From: Streptosporangiaceae bacterium
GTDB taxonomy: Bacteria; Actinomycetota; Actinomycetes; Streptosporangiales; Streptosporangiaceae
Length of the DNA stretch: 64,000 bases
Assembly (NCBI GenBank): GCA_025934375.1
Contig: JAICYD010000005.1
Coordinates: forward strand, 61,058-125,057
Direction of reading: 5' to 3'
Under the pieces are notes generated by a model that ran no database searches, was not told the origin of the DNA, and saw only the letters and a list, made by a program, of their open reading frames with translations. Made by a program: the position numbers and the translations under genes. Positions 1-7,323 of the stretch are shown here, in pieces. Every line of letters begins with the position of its first letter. The first letter of the stretch is position 1.

Positions 1-1
1 C

Positions 2-364
2 CACGAGGACGCGCTCGGCGAGGAAGGCCGCGAGCCGGGTGACCAGCGGCGTGGCCGTCGGCGGCGTGGCGGGCAAGCTGACGAGGAGAACGACGGCAAG
101 TCTCGCTCCGATGAGCGAGACAGCGAAATGGACGCCGACGAGGGCGCCGGCGAAGAGCCGGAGGCCGAGTCGGCGGATGAGCCAGAAGACGAGGGCGAGA
201 CCGGAGCGGACGACAACGGCCAGCGACGGCCCGCCGTGCGGCGCTCCAGCCGCGGCAGCGGTAGCGGCAACGGCAGTGCGGGCCGGGGCAGCCGGTCTGG
301 CAGCGGCCGCGGTAGCGGCACCCGGCGTGCCCCCGCCCGCACGACACGAGGAGGGGACAGCTAA
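2..364 (+). CDS. C-terminal part of a low-complexity charged protein upstream of gvpA
   Basis: The gene enters from the left edge, so the start is missing; about 120 residues are visible and the stop directly abuts the gvpA start. The visible part begins Arg/Gly-rich, passes through a strongly acidic Glu/Asp stretch and ends in a Ser/Gly/Arg-rich tail with RGS-like repeats. No folded domain is recognisable. The zero-base spacing to gvpA implies co-transcription and translational coupling, so it may be an accessory gas vesicle protein. That role is inferred from position only; I do not recognise the family. Confidence 0.6.
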   Translation, partial: HEDALGEEGREPGDQRRGRRRRGGQADEENDGKSRSDERDSEMDADEGAGEEPEAESADEPEDEGETGADDNGQRRPAVRRSSRGSGSGNGSAGRGSRSGSGRGSGTRRAPARTTRGGDS

Positions 365-748
365 ATGACGACAGGACTACAGCAAGGCGGCGGGGGCGTA
401 GCCTCGCGCCCGAACTCATCCGGCCTGGCCGACGTCATCGACACCATCCTGGACAAGGGCCTGGTCATCGACGCGTACGTGCGCGTCTCACTGGTCGGCA
501 TCGAGCTGGTGACGGTCGACGCGCGCATCGTGGTGGCGAGCGTGGACACCTACCTTCGGTTCGCCGAGGCGGTCAACCGGCTCGACATCTCCAAGGAGAA
601 GGAGGGGCTGCCCGGCCTCGTGGGCGACATGGAGGAAGGCGGCGCCAAGCACAAGACCAAGGGCGCGCTGGACGCGGCGGGCGACAAGCTCCGCGAGCTC
701 GCGTCGGACTCACGTGAAGAGGAGCGCGCGCCCCGCCGGGGGCGCTGA
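365..748 (+). CDS. gvpA: gas vesicle major structural protein GvpA
   Basis: This is the main shell protein of gas vesicles, the hollow protein nanostructures that give buoyancy. Residues about 19-75 match the GvpA core closely: [20 protein letters not shown], then [18 protein letters not shown] and a final helix ending near [12 protein letters not shown]. The protein is 127 aa. The charged Lys/Glu/Arg-rich tail after residue 75 makes it longer than minimal cyanobacterial GvpA, as is usual in Streptomyces-type clusters. It is the first recognisable gene of a tightly packed gvp operon. It differs from the later GvpA-family genes (gvpJ, gvpS) in keeping the full structural core. Confidence 0.93.
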   Translation: MTTGLQQGGGGVASRPNSSGLADVIDTILDKGLVIDAYVRVSLVGIELVTVDARIVVASVDTYLRFAEAVNRLDISKEKEGLPGLVGDMEEGGAKHKTKGALDAAGDKLRELASDSREEERAPRRGR

Positions 749-768
749 GGGCAAGGGGAGACGAAGGC

Positions 769-1557
769 ATGACAACGCAAACCGAGACGGGGATCTACGT
801 GTACGGGATCCTTCCCGGCGACGTGGAGCTGGAGGAGGATACCCCCGGGGTGGGCGAGCCGCCGTCCCCGGTCCGCCTGGTGAAGTTCCGCGACATCGCG
901 GCGCTCGTCAGCGACGTGGACATCGCCAAGCCACTGGGCACCCCGCAAGACCTGATGGCCCACGAGGACCTGCTCGACGCGAGCGCGGCCGAGGTGCCGG
1001 TGCTCCCGATGAAGTTCGGCGCCGTGGTCGCGAACGAGGACGCGGTGACCGCCGAGCTCCTCGAGCCGCATTACGACGGGTTCCGCGCGGCGCTGGAGCA
1101 GCTGGAAGGGGTCGCCGAGTACGTCGTCAAGGGCCGCTACGTCGAGCAGGCGATCCTGGCCGAGATCCTGGCCGAGAACCCGGCCGCCGCCGACCTGGCC
1201 CAGCAGGCCACCGCGGCCGGCGCCGACCTCATGGCCAGCCGGGAGCAGCAGATTCAGCTCGGCGAGATGATCGGCCAGGCGGTCGAGGCCAAGCGGGAGC
1301 AGGACACCCGGGTGCTGGGCGATGCCCTGGCCGGCCAGGTGAACGCGAGCGTGGTGCGCCCGCCCTCCCACGAGCTGGACGCCGTGCATGTCGCGTTCCT
1401 CATCGATGTCAATGACGCACGGCGGCTGGAGCAGGCGCTGACCAAGCTCGCGGCCGACTGGGATGGCCGGGTCGAACTGCAGCTGATCGGGCCGCTGGCG
1501 GCGTATGACTTCGTGGGCATGACGCCCCCGGACCCGTCGCAGTCACCGGGGGGCTGA
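769..1557 (+). CDS. gvpF: gas vesicle protein GvpF (GvpL/GvpF family)
   Basis: A 262-aa member of the GvpL/F family, accessory proteins thought to nucleate or chaperone gas vesicle assembly by binding GvpA. The family hallmarks are an N-terminal strand (IYVYGILPG), a central VLPMKFG segment near residue 80 and a C-terminal ferredoxin-like half ending VELQLIGPLAAYDFV. A GGGGAG-type ribosome site precedes ATG 769. The gene follows gvpA by 20 bases and is followed by gvpG after one base. It is called GvpF rather than GvpL by its place next to gvpA and gvpG; the second copy lies at 2651. Confidence 0.9.
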   Translation: MTTQTETGIYVYGILPGDVELEEDTPGVGEPPSPVRLVKFRDIAALVSDVDIAKPLGTPQDLMAHEDLLDASAAEVPVLPMKFGAVVANEDAVTAELLEPHYDGFRAALEQLEGVAEYVVKGRYVEQAILAEILAENPAAADLAQQATAAGADLMASREQQIQLGEMIGQAVEAKREQDTRVLGDALAGQVNASVVRPPSHELDAVHVAFLIDVNDARRLEQALTKLAADWDGRVELQLIGPLAAYDFVGMTPPDPSQSPGG

Positions 1558-1558
1558 C

Positions 1559-1888
1559 ATGGGGCTGCTGACGCTGCCGTTCAAGCTGCCGCTGCTGCCA
1601 GTAAAGGGCTTCCTCCGGCTCGGCGAGCTCATCCAGGAAGAGACCGAGCGGCAACTGCACGATCCCGCCCGGATCAGGCGCGAGCTTGAGGAAGCCCAGT
1701 GGCAGCGGGCAGCCGGGAAGATCTCCGATGAGGAGCTGAGCCGGGCCGAGCATGACGCGGTCGCCCGGCTCGGCATGGGCGGTGCCGCCCGTCCCGGCGG
1801 TACCGCGCAAGCGGGGGGTAGCGGGGAAACCCGAGACACCGGCGGTAGCGATACCGCCGGCCCGAGCCGGACTATCGGCGGGAGCTGA
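1559..1888 (+). CDS. gvpG: gas vesicle protein GvpG
   Basis: A small accessory gas vesicle protein of 109 aa. Residues 1-75 carry the GvpG pattern: a hydrophobic N-terminus (MGLLTLPFKLPLLPVKGFLR), then a long amphipathic helix rich in Glu/Arg with LEEAQWQRAAGKISDEEL. The last 35 residues are Gly/Thr/Ser-rich and probably disordered. The start follows the gvpF stop after a single base, a normal arrangement in gvp operons. GvpG acts with GvpF/L during early assembly in characterised systems; here this is inferred from family and position. Confidence 0.88.
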   Translation: MGLLTLPFKLPLLPVKGFLRLGELIQEETERQLHDPARIRRELEEAQWQRAAGKISDEELSRAEHDAVARLGMGGAARPGGTAQAGGSGETRDTGGSDTAGPSRTIGGS

Positions 1889-1893
1889 GCATC

Positions 1894-2262
1894 ATGGCAC
1901 AACGGGACAGCGCTGACCGCGACGATGCCGACCGGCGCGACGCGGACCAGGGCAACGGCGACCGCGGCCGTCCGCGGCGGCGCAGTTCGCGGACGGCGCA
2001 GATCACCGCCGCCGAGGCGGGCCGCGCGGGCATGGAGCAGATCGCTGAGCTGACCGGCAAGCAGCCGGAGTCCGTGACCGGCGTGGAGCCGGCCGAGGAC
2101 GGCTGGCTGGTCACGGTCGAGGTGATCGAGGATCGCCGGATCCCGTCCTCGACCGACATCCTGTCAACTTACGAGACCGAGCTCACGCCGGACGGCGACC
2201 TGATCTCTTACCGCAGGCAGAGGCGCTACGCGCGCGGCCACGGCGACATGACGAGGGGGTGA
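1894..2262 (+). CDS. gvpO: gas vesicle protein GvpO
   Basis: A 122-aa GvpO-family protein. The first 35 residues are a highly charged Asp/Arg repeat segment. The conserved domain follows, with a TAAEAGRAGMEQIAELTGK helix, the VTGVEPAEDGWLVTVEV strands and the closing YETELTPDGDLISYRRQRRY motif. In Streptomyces clusters gvpO heads the operon in front of gvpA; here it lies between gvpG and gvpJ. GvpO is an accessory factor with a possible regulatory role in other organisms. The short gaps to its neighbours (5 and 3 bases) support one transcript. Confidence 0.9.
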   Translation: MAQRDSADRDDADRRDADQGNGDRGRPRRRSSRTAQITAAEAGRAGMEQIAELTGKQPESVTGVEPAEDGWLVTVEVIEDRRIPSSTDILSTYETELTPDGDLISYRRQRRYARGHGDMTRG

Positions 2263-2265
2263 CGC

Positions 2266-2667
2266 ATGAGGGGGAACGTGATCCAGTCCGACTCGATGGC
2301 CGCCCAGGGCTATTCATCCAGCGCCAGCTCGAGCGGCTCGTCGACGACCAACCTGGGCGACATCCTGGAGCGGGTCCTTGACAAGGGACTGGTGATCGCG
2401 GGTGACATCCAGGTCAACCTGCTCGACATCGAGCTCCTGACGATCAAGCTGCGGCTGGTTATCGCCTCGCTCGACACCGCACGCCAGGTGGGCATCGACT
2501 GGTGGGAGGAAGACCCCTGGCTGTCCGCGAGCGCCACCCGTCGTGCGCGGGCGCGCGACGGAGACGGGGACAGCGAGCTCGAGGAGGAGAACCGGCGACT
2601 GCGGGCCAAGGTCCGCGAGCTGGAATCGGGCCAGCCTGGCAAGAGCCGCGATGATGAGCGCGGCTGA
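2266..2667 (+). CDS. gvpJ: gas vesicle protein GvpJ (GvpA family)
   Basis: A 133-aa GvpA-family minor structural or accessory protein. The core at about residues 28-75 (LGDILERVLDKGLVIAGDIQ, LLDIELLTIKLRLVIASLDTA) resembles GvpA but has the GvpJ-type DIQVNLLDIELL sequence. It then continues with a Trp-rich WWEEDPWL motif and a Glu/Arg-rich C-terminal helix likely to form a coiled coil. The Ser-rich N-terminus is an extension. The 3' end overlaps gvpL by 17 bases, which suggests translational coupling. Confidence 0.87.
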   Translation: MRGNVIQSDSMAAQGYSSSASSSGSSTTNLGDILERVLDKGLVIAGDIQVNLLDIELLTIKLRLVIASLDTARQVGIDWWEEDPWLSASATRRARARDGDGDSELEEENRRLRAKVRELESGQPGKSRDDERG

Positions 2668-3454
2668 CCGCCCCGGCATCTGGGTGTACGCCCTCGTCGA
2701 CGCCGGCGATGACCTGACGCTGCCCACGGTGGCGGGGGTAGCCGGGGCGCCGGTGCGGACGGCCCCCCTGCGGGGGCACGGGAGCCTGACCGCCGTAGTC
2801 AGCGACGCGGACCTCGCGGAGTTCGGCGAGGACGCGCTGCGCTCCAACCTGGAGGACCTGGACTGGCTGGCGGCGGTCGCGCAGGCGCACCACGGCGTTA
2901 TCGAGGCGGTCGCCCATCTGGGCACGGTGCTGCCAATGCGACTGGCCACGGTGTACGCCAGCGAGGCGAGCATGCGCGCCGCGGTCGCGGGACGCGAGCC
3001 CGGCCTGCGGGCGGCCATGGACCGGCTCCGGTCGCGCACCGAATGGGGCGTTAAGGGATACGTGGCCCCGGCCGGGGAGACTGCCGCGGCGAGGGCCACG
3101 ACCCCGCAAGTCGCGGATGACGCCGCGGCCGGCTCGGGGATGGCCTACCTGCGGCGGCGGCGCGACGCGCTGTCGGCGCAGCGCGAGTCCTGGCAGGGCG
3201 CGGCCGACGGCGCCCGGGCGGCCCACGCTGAACTGGGCCGGCACTGCGCGGCCAGCCGGCTCCACCCGCCGCAGTCCCCGCAGCTGAGCGGGCGTAAAGA
3301 GGCCATGGTCCTCAACGGCGCCTACCTGCTCGACAACGACCGCGCCGCCGAGTTCTCGGCGGCCGTCGCGGCGCTGAACGACTCCGATCCGAGGCTGCGC
3401 CTGGAGCTGACCGGCCCGTGGCCGCCCTACTCGTTCACCGCGCAGGACGCCTGA
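2651..3454 (+). CDS. gvpL: gas vesicle protein GvpL (GvpL/GvpF family)
   Basis: The second GvpL/F-family gene of the cluster, 267 aa from ATG 2651 (ATG 2654 is an equally possible start). It begins ADRPGIWVYALVDAGDDL and contains the family's VLPMRLATVY segment near residue 97 and a C-terminal LELTGPWPPYSF motif equivalent to that of gvpF. It overlaps the end of gvpJ by 17 bases and shares the A of its stop with the ATG of gvpS. A longer reading from 2543 would only add out-of-frame gvpJ sequence and is rejected. Confidence 0.9.
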   Translation: MMSAADRPGIWVYALVDAGDDLTLPTVAGVAGAPVRTAPLRGHGSLTAVVSDADLAEFGEDALRSNLEDLDWLAAVAQAHHGVIEAVAHLGTVLPMRLATVYASEASMRAAVAGREPGLRAAMDRLRSRTEWGVKGYVAPAGETAAARATTPQVADDAAAGSGMAYLRRRRDALSAQRESWQGAADGARAAHAELGRHCAASRLHPPQSPQLSGRKEAMVLNGAYLLDNDRAAEFSAAVAALNDSDPRLRLELTGPWPPYSFTAQDA

Positions 3455-3666
3455 TGGCGTCGGTGAGCGCCGACCGGCTCCCGGCGCAGCGGCTGGCGCT
3501 GGTGGACCTGCTGGACCGGGTGCTCGCGGGCGGCGTGGTGATCACCGGCGAGATCACGCTGTCGGTGGCGGACGTGGACCTGGTCACGATCTCGCTGCGG
3601 GCGCTCCTGGCCTCCTCCGGCGCGCTCGCCGGGGACGCCGAACGGGCCGGTGGCCCCTATGGGTGA
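3454..3666 (+). CDS. gvpS: gas vesicle protein GvpS (short GvpA-family protein)
   Basis: A 70-aa GvpA-family protein with the core LVDLLDRVLAGGVVITGEIT followed by LSVADVDLVTISLRALLAS. It lacks GvpA's C-terminal helix, which matches the GvpS class of Streptomyces clusters. The ATG overlaps the gvpL stop in a TGATG junction. An in-frame start 36 bases further upstream lies inside gvpL and is less likely. The 3' end overlaps gvpK by 8 bases. A minor structural or accessory role is inferred from family membership. Confidence 0.85.
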   Translation: MASVSADRLPAQRLALVDLLDRVLAGGVVITGEITLSVADVDLVTISLRALLASSGALAGDAERAGGPYG

Positions 3667-4048
3667 GCCGGCGGGCGGCCGCGAGCCGACGGGCGAGCTC
3701 GTCGCCGTTAACGGCGACACCGACGGCGGCCCCCCGGCGGCCGCGGCCGCGCCCGGCAGGCCCGTGCGGTACCGGCTGGACGCACAGGACCGCGCCGAGG
3801 CCGAGCGGGGCCTGGCCACGCTCGTCTTGACCGTGGTGGAACTGCTGCGCGACCTCATGGAACGCCAGGCGATCCGCCGCGTCGAGGACGGCTCGGTCAC
3901 CGACGAGCAGGCCGAGCGCCTCGGCCGTACCCTGATGCTGCTCAACGAGCGGATGGACGACCTTGTCGAGCAGTTCGGCATCCGCCGTGAGGACCTCAAC
4001 CTGGACCTCGGCCCCCTTGGCACGCTGCTCCCCGACCAGCGCGCCTGA
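3659..4048 (+). CDS. gvpK: gas vesicle protein GvpK
   Basis: A 129-aa GvpK-family protein. After a Gly/Pro/Ala-rich leader of about 40 residues comes the conserved helical domain: LDAQDRAEAERGLATLVLTV, VELLRDLMERQAIRRVEDGS and LGRTLMLLNERMDDLVEQFG, ending in DLNLDLGPLGTLL. ATG 3659 overlaps the gvpS stop; GTG 3650 is an alternative three codons upstream. It closes the gas vesicle operon, as in Streptomyces. GvpK is required for vesicle formation in studied systems but its exact function is unsettled. Confidence 0.9.
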   Translation: MGEPAGGREPTGELVAVNGDTDGGPPAAAAAPGRPVRYRLDAQDRAEAERGLATLVLTVVELLRDLMERQAIRRVEDGSVTDEQAERLGRTLMLLNERMDDLVEQFGIRREDLNLDLGPLGTLLPDQRA

Positions 4049-4099
4049 CCCCTGCGCCAGCACCGGCCGCCGCAGGTCGCCGCCCGGACTAGCCGTCCG

Positions 4100-4123
4100 G
4101 TTTGAGCGACTGTGATGGGGTAG
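4100..4123 (+). promoter_or_regulatory. SigB-type promoter for the gene at 4151
   Basis: GTTT at 4100-4103, 14 bases, then GGGTAG at 4118-4123. This matches the stress-sigma pattern GNNT-N14/15-GGGTA. The expected transcript start, about 7 bases downstream, leaves a roughly 20-base leader carrying an AGGAGGT ribosome site before ATG 4151. It separates the gas vesicle operon from the next two genes. Confidence 0.6.
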
Positions 4124-4150
4124 CTGATGATCCGATCACAGGAGGTATTT

Positions 4151-4834
4151 ATGGCTACCTGGGTGTGGATCCTGATCGCCATCGCGGTGGTGGCGGTCAT
4201 CGTCCTCGTCGCCATGGCGGCCCGCCAGCGCCGGGCGGCGGCGCTGCGGGAGCGCTTTGGCCCCGAATACGACCGGGCCGTGGAGGCCCGCGATGGTCAG
4301 CGGGCGGCCGCCGAGGCCGACCTGCGCGAGCGTGAGAAGCAGCACGCCCGGCTGGAAATCAGGCCGCTGCCCGAGGACGCGCGGTTCGCCCACGAATGGC
4401 AAGGCCTGCAAGAACGCTTCGTCGACGAGCCCGCGGACGCGGTCGTGGAGGCGGACCGGCTCGTCAACATCGTCATGGACGCGCGCGGCTACCCCATGGG
4501 GGACTTCGACACCCAGGCCGACCTGGTCTCCGTCGATCACCCGCAGGTGGTCGAGAACTACCGCGTGGCCCACGGCATTCACGGGCGGGCGCAGGCGCGG
4601 CAGGCGAGCACCGAAGACCTCCGGGAGGCGCTGCTGCGTTACCGGTCGCTGTTCGATGAGTTGCTGCGGGCCAGCGACGACGAGGCGGGCGCTCCCGGCC
4701 GGCACCGGCGAGACGGCGTCACCGGGCGGGGAAACGCGGATGGGGACGGCCGGGACCCCCGCGTCAGCGCCGAAGTCCCCGGCCCCGGAACCAGGTCATC
4801 CGCGGAGGGCGAGGTAGACGATGAACGACCGTGA
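4151..4834 (+). CDS. single-pass membrane protein with uncharacterised RFVDEP-type domain
   Basis: A 227-aa protein with one N-terminal membrane helix (residues 2-24, WVWILIAIAVVAVIVLVAMA), a basic stop-transfer patch, then a cytoplasmic helical region rich in Arg, Glu and Ala. Around residues 85-190 is a domain with the landmarks WQGLQERFVDEPADAV, AD-LV and TEDLREALLRYRSLFDELL. The same domain recurs in the next gene. AGGAGGT ends three bases before the start, and a SigB-type promoter lies just upstream. The last 45 residues are low complexity. The function is unknown; stress control is inferred from the promoter. Confidence 0.8.
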   Translation: MATWVWILIAIAVVAVIVLVAMAARQRRAAALRERFGPEYDRAVEARDGQRAAAEADLREREKQHARLEIRPLPEDARFAHEWQGLQERFVDEPADAVVEADRLVNIVMDARGYPMGDFDTQADLVSVDHPQVVENYRVAHGIHGRAQARQASTEDLREALLRYRSLFDELLRASDDEAGAPGRHRRDGVTGRGNADGDGRDPRVSAEVPGPGTRSSAEGEVDDERP

Positions 4835-5291
4835 AAGCACCGAAGGCCGGTCGCTGACCACCGAGCAGATCGCCAGCGCGGGCACTGCGGGCGACGCCCG
4901 CCCGGGCCCTGGCCCGTCGCCGCACCTGGCAGGCCCGGAGCAGGCGGAGTTCGCGGAGCAGGCGACCGCGCCTCAGCAGGCCGTTGCCGGCCGTCCCGCC
5001 GGCAACGGCGATCAGCCGCGCGCGCAGTTGCTGGATGACGCGCAGCGGCAGGCGATGCTCACGCAATGGAAGGAAATCCAGGCCAAGTTCGTGGACGAGC
5101 CGCGCGCGGCCGTCCAAGACGCTGACTCCCTGGTCGCGGAGTTCATGCAGCGACTGGCCCAGATGTTCGCCAGCGAGCGCCAGCAGCTCGAGTCACGGTG
5201 GGCGGCCGACGGTGACGGCGTATCCACCGAGGACCTGCGGCACAGCCTGCGCCAGTACCGTTCCTTCTTCGAACGGCTGCTCGCCGCCTAG
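4821..5291 (+). CDS. soluble paralogue of the upstream RFVDEP-type protein
   Basis: A 156-aa protein without signal peptide or membrane helix. The first 65 residues are Gly/Ala/Pro-rich. Residues about 75-156 repeat the domain of the preceding gene: WKEIQAKFVDEPRAAV, then DADSLVAEFMQRLAQMF and TEDLRHSLRQYRSFFERLL. The start overlaps the end of the preceding gene by 14 bases, with GCGAGG as ribosome site, so the two are translationally coupled. I infer an anchored and a soluble form of one module. I do not recognise a named family. Confidence 0.78.
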   Translation: MNDRESTEGRSLTTEQIASAGTAGDARPGPGPSPHLAGPEQAEFAEQATAPQQAVAGRPAGNGDQPRAQLLDDAQRQAMLTQWKEIQAKFVDEPRAAVQDADSLVAEFMQRLAQMFASERQQLESRWAADGDGVSTEDLRHSLRQYRSFFERLLAA

Positions 5292-5304
5292 CCAGCTGAC
5301 CGTT

Positions 5305-5350
5305 GCGCGCGGACGCCGCGTGGCCCCGGGGGCACGCGGCGTCCGCGCGC
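5305..5350 (+). terminator. strong stem-loop after the RFVDEP pair
   Basis: A perfect 18-bp inverted repeat: 5305-5322 pairs with 5333-5350 around a 10-base loop. It lies 14 bases after the stop at 5291. There is no T tract, which is common for actinobacterial terminators. A second, shorter perfect hairpin (9 bp, 5384-5392 with 5398-5406) follows. The rest of the 258-base gap up to 5551 holds nothing recognisable. Confidence 0.7.
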
Positions 5351-5550
5351 GCCTGGTTCCCGGGGCGAGTCCAGAGCCAGTTCAGGGCCCGCATGCAGCG
5401 GGCCCTCAAGTTGGCGTCATGGACTGGCAACCCCAGGAATGATCTCGGCATTGGCGTGCATGGCCTGCGGAAAGGCGGGAAGAAGGCAGGCCTGGCAGGC
5501 CCGGCGGAACCCCCGCCACCCGGGCTTTGCCGGGACGAGTGAGGAGCAAG

Positions 5551-6282
5551 ATGAGGCTGCGAACCCGCGCACGGCACGATCGGACCACCGGTATCCAGGC
5601 GGCTGACGTCTCACTGGTGCCCGCGGATCCGGCCGCCTTCCCCGGGACCCGGGACCTCGTGCTGCCCCGGCCGGCCCGGCTCGCGCTCACCGCGGGCTGG
5701 AACCTGGCCGAGTCCCTCGGGCTCCCCTTGCTCGGCTACGCGGTGGGGGCGCGGCTGGGCGGCCAGGGAGCGGGCATGGTGGCGGCGACGGCGGTCGTGT
5801 GGCTGACCGCCGTCGCCCGCAAGGCGCTGACCGGCAGCGTCCCCGGCCTGCTGATGATCTCCGCCCTGGTCCTCACGCTGCAGACGGCGCTGGTGCTGGC
5901 GACCGGCAGCGTACTGCTGTTCCTGCTGCAGTTCCCGGTGGCCAACCTGGCCCTGTGCATCCTGTTCGCCCGCACCGCGCCGACCGGCAGGCCCCTGGTC
6001 GCCCGGCTGGCCGCCGAGGTGGTGGCGCTGCGGCAGCCATCTCACGCCCATCCCGGCCTCGACCGATTCTTCCGCGGCGTGACCTGGCTATGGGCCGGGA
6101 TCTTCGCGGCCTCGACCATTGGCCTGGCGGTGCTGCTGGTGCTCGAGCCGACCGCGGTCTTCCTGCTGCTCACCACCGTGGTGACCGTCGCTGGCGTCGG
6201 CGCGGGCACTTTCTTGTCCGTTGTGTGGTTCATCCAGATGCTGCGCCGCAGCGGCCTGCGGGTCCGCTTCGGGCACTCCTGA
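5551..6282 (+). CDS. multi-pass membrane protein, DUF3159/VC0807-like
   Basis: A 243-aa integral membrane protein. After about 40 hydrophilic residues there are five to six hydrophobic segments, including LGLPLLGYAVGARLGGQGAG, ALVLTLQTALVLATGSVLLF, WLWAGIFAASTIGLAVLLVL and LLLTTVVTVAGVGAGTFLSV. The arrangement with a short loop containing RKALTGSVPGLL resembles the VC0807/DUF3159 group, but I am not certain. ATG 5551 has GAGGAG five bases ahead; an in-frame TTG at 5527 lacks a site. No neighbour gives a functional hint. Confidence 0.7.
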   Translation: MRLRTRARHDRTTGIQAADVSLVPADPAAFPGTRDLVLPRPARLALTAGWNLAESLGLPLLGYAVGARLGGQGAGMVAATAVVWLTAVARKALTGSVPGLLMISALVLTLQTALVLATGSVLLFLLQFPVANLALCILFARTAPTGRPLVARLAAEVVALRQPSHAHPGLDRFFRGVTWLWAGIFAASTIGLAVLLVLEPTAVFLLLTTVVTVAGVGAGTFLSVVWFIQMLRRSGLRVRFGHS

Positions 6283-6421
6283 CCCGGGCCGCCGCGGGTT
6301 AGCCCGCCATGCTGGCCGGCATGCCGGCCTCGTAGGCGCCCGCCGGGTTGCCCCCGCCTGGACCAGCAGACCGCCATGAGCCGCTCCCCCCGCCAGACCG
6401 CGTGACCCGTATTGTGGACGG

Positions 6422-7282
6422 GTGCGCGTAGCGACGTGGAATGTCAACTCGGTCAAGCAGCGGGTTGCGCGGCTGCTGGCGTGGCTCGACGAGCGACAGC
6501 CCGATGTGGTGTGCCTGCAGGAGGTCAAGCTGACCCGGGAGGCGTTCACCGGGCTGCTGGGCAGCGAGCTCGCGAGCCGCGGCTACGCGTTCGCCGTGCA
6601 CGGGCAGGCCCAGTGGAACGGCGTCGCCCTGTTGTCCCGGGCCGGGCTCGACGACGTCCGGGCCGGGCTGCCGGACGAGCCCGGCTTCCCGGGCCCCGAG
6701 GCCCGGGCGATCTCCGCGTCCTGCGGCGGCGTCCGGGTGCACTCGGTGTACGTCCCCAACGGCCGGGAGCCAGGCTCGGAGCATTACCGCTATAAGCTCG
6801 CCTGGCTGGCCGCCTTGCGGGACGCGGTCGCCGCCGGGCCGCAAGCGGCGCTGGTGTGCGGGGACGTCAACATCGCGCCCGCCGACGCGGACGTGTTCGA
6901 CCCGGCCGCGTATGCCGGCCAGACCCATGTCACGCCCCCCGAGCGGGACGCGCTCGCCGGCCTGCAGGCACTCGGCCTGCGCGACGTGGTGCGCGACCGC
7001 TGGCCGGACCAGCGGGTGTTCACGTACTGGGACTACCGGGCGGGCATGTTCCACCAGGACCTCGGGATGCGGATCGACCTGGTCCTGGCCAGCGACCCGG
7101 TCGCCGCCCGGGTGCGGGCGGCCTGGGTGGACCGCAAGGCCCGCAAGGGCACCGCGCCCAGCGATCACGCGCCGGTCATCGTCGACCTCGATGAGGCGCC
7201 GGACGGCGACATCGGCCCGGTCGTCCCGCCGCCCTCGGCGCGCCCGGCACCGCCCGGCACCGTCAAGCTCCCCCAGTCCTGA
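6422..7282 (+). CDS. xthA: exodeoxyribonuclease III
   Basis: A 286-aa endonuclease/exonuclease/phosphatase-family enzyme that cleaves abasic sites and removes 3'-blocking groups in base excision repair. Visible signatures are MRVATWNVNS at the N-terminus, the metal-binding Glu in VCLQEVKL, the VYVPNGREPGSEHYRYK segment, the GDVNIAPAD motif, FTYWDYRAGMF near the C-terminus, and the catalytic His in SDHAPVIVDL. GTG 6422 starts directly at the conserved beta strand. The last 20 residues are Pro-rich and unlikely to matter. The gene stands alone between unrelated genes. Confidence 0.93.
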   Translation: MRVATWNVNSVKQRVARLLAWLDERQPDVVCLQEVKLTREAFTGLLGSELASRGYAFAVHGQAQWNGVALLSRAGLDDVRAGLPDEPGFPGPEARAISASCGGVRVHSVYVPNGREPGSEHYRYKLAWLAALRDAVAAGPQAALVCGDVNIAPADADVFDPAAYAGQTHVTPPERDALAGLQALGLRDVVRDRWPDQRVFTYWDYRAGMFHQDLGMRIDLVLASDPVAARVRAAWVDRKARKGTAPSDHAPVIVDLDEAPDGDIGPVVPPPSARPAPPGTVKLPQS

Positions 7283-7323
7283 TAGGCAGCAACGGGCGGT
7301 TCCCGCCTGCGAGGTGAAACCAC

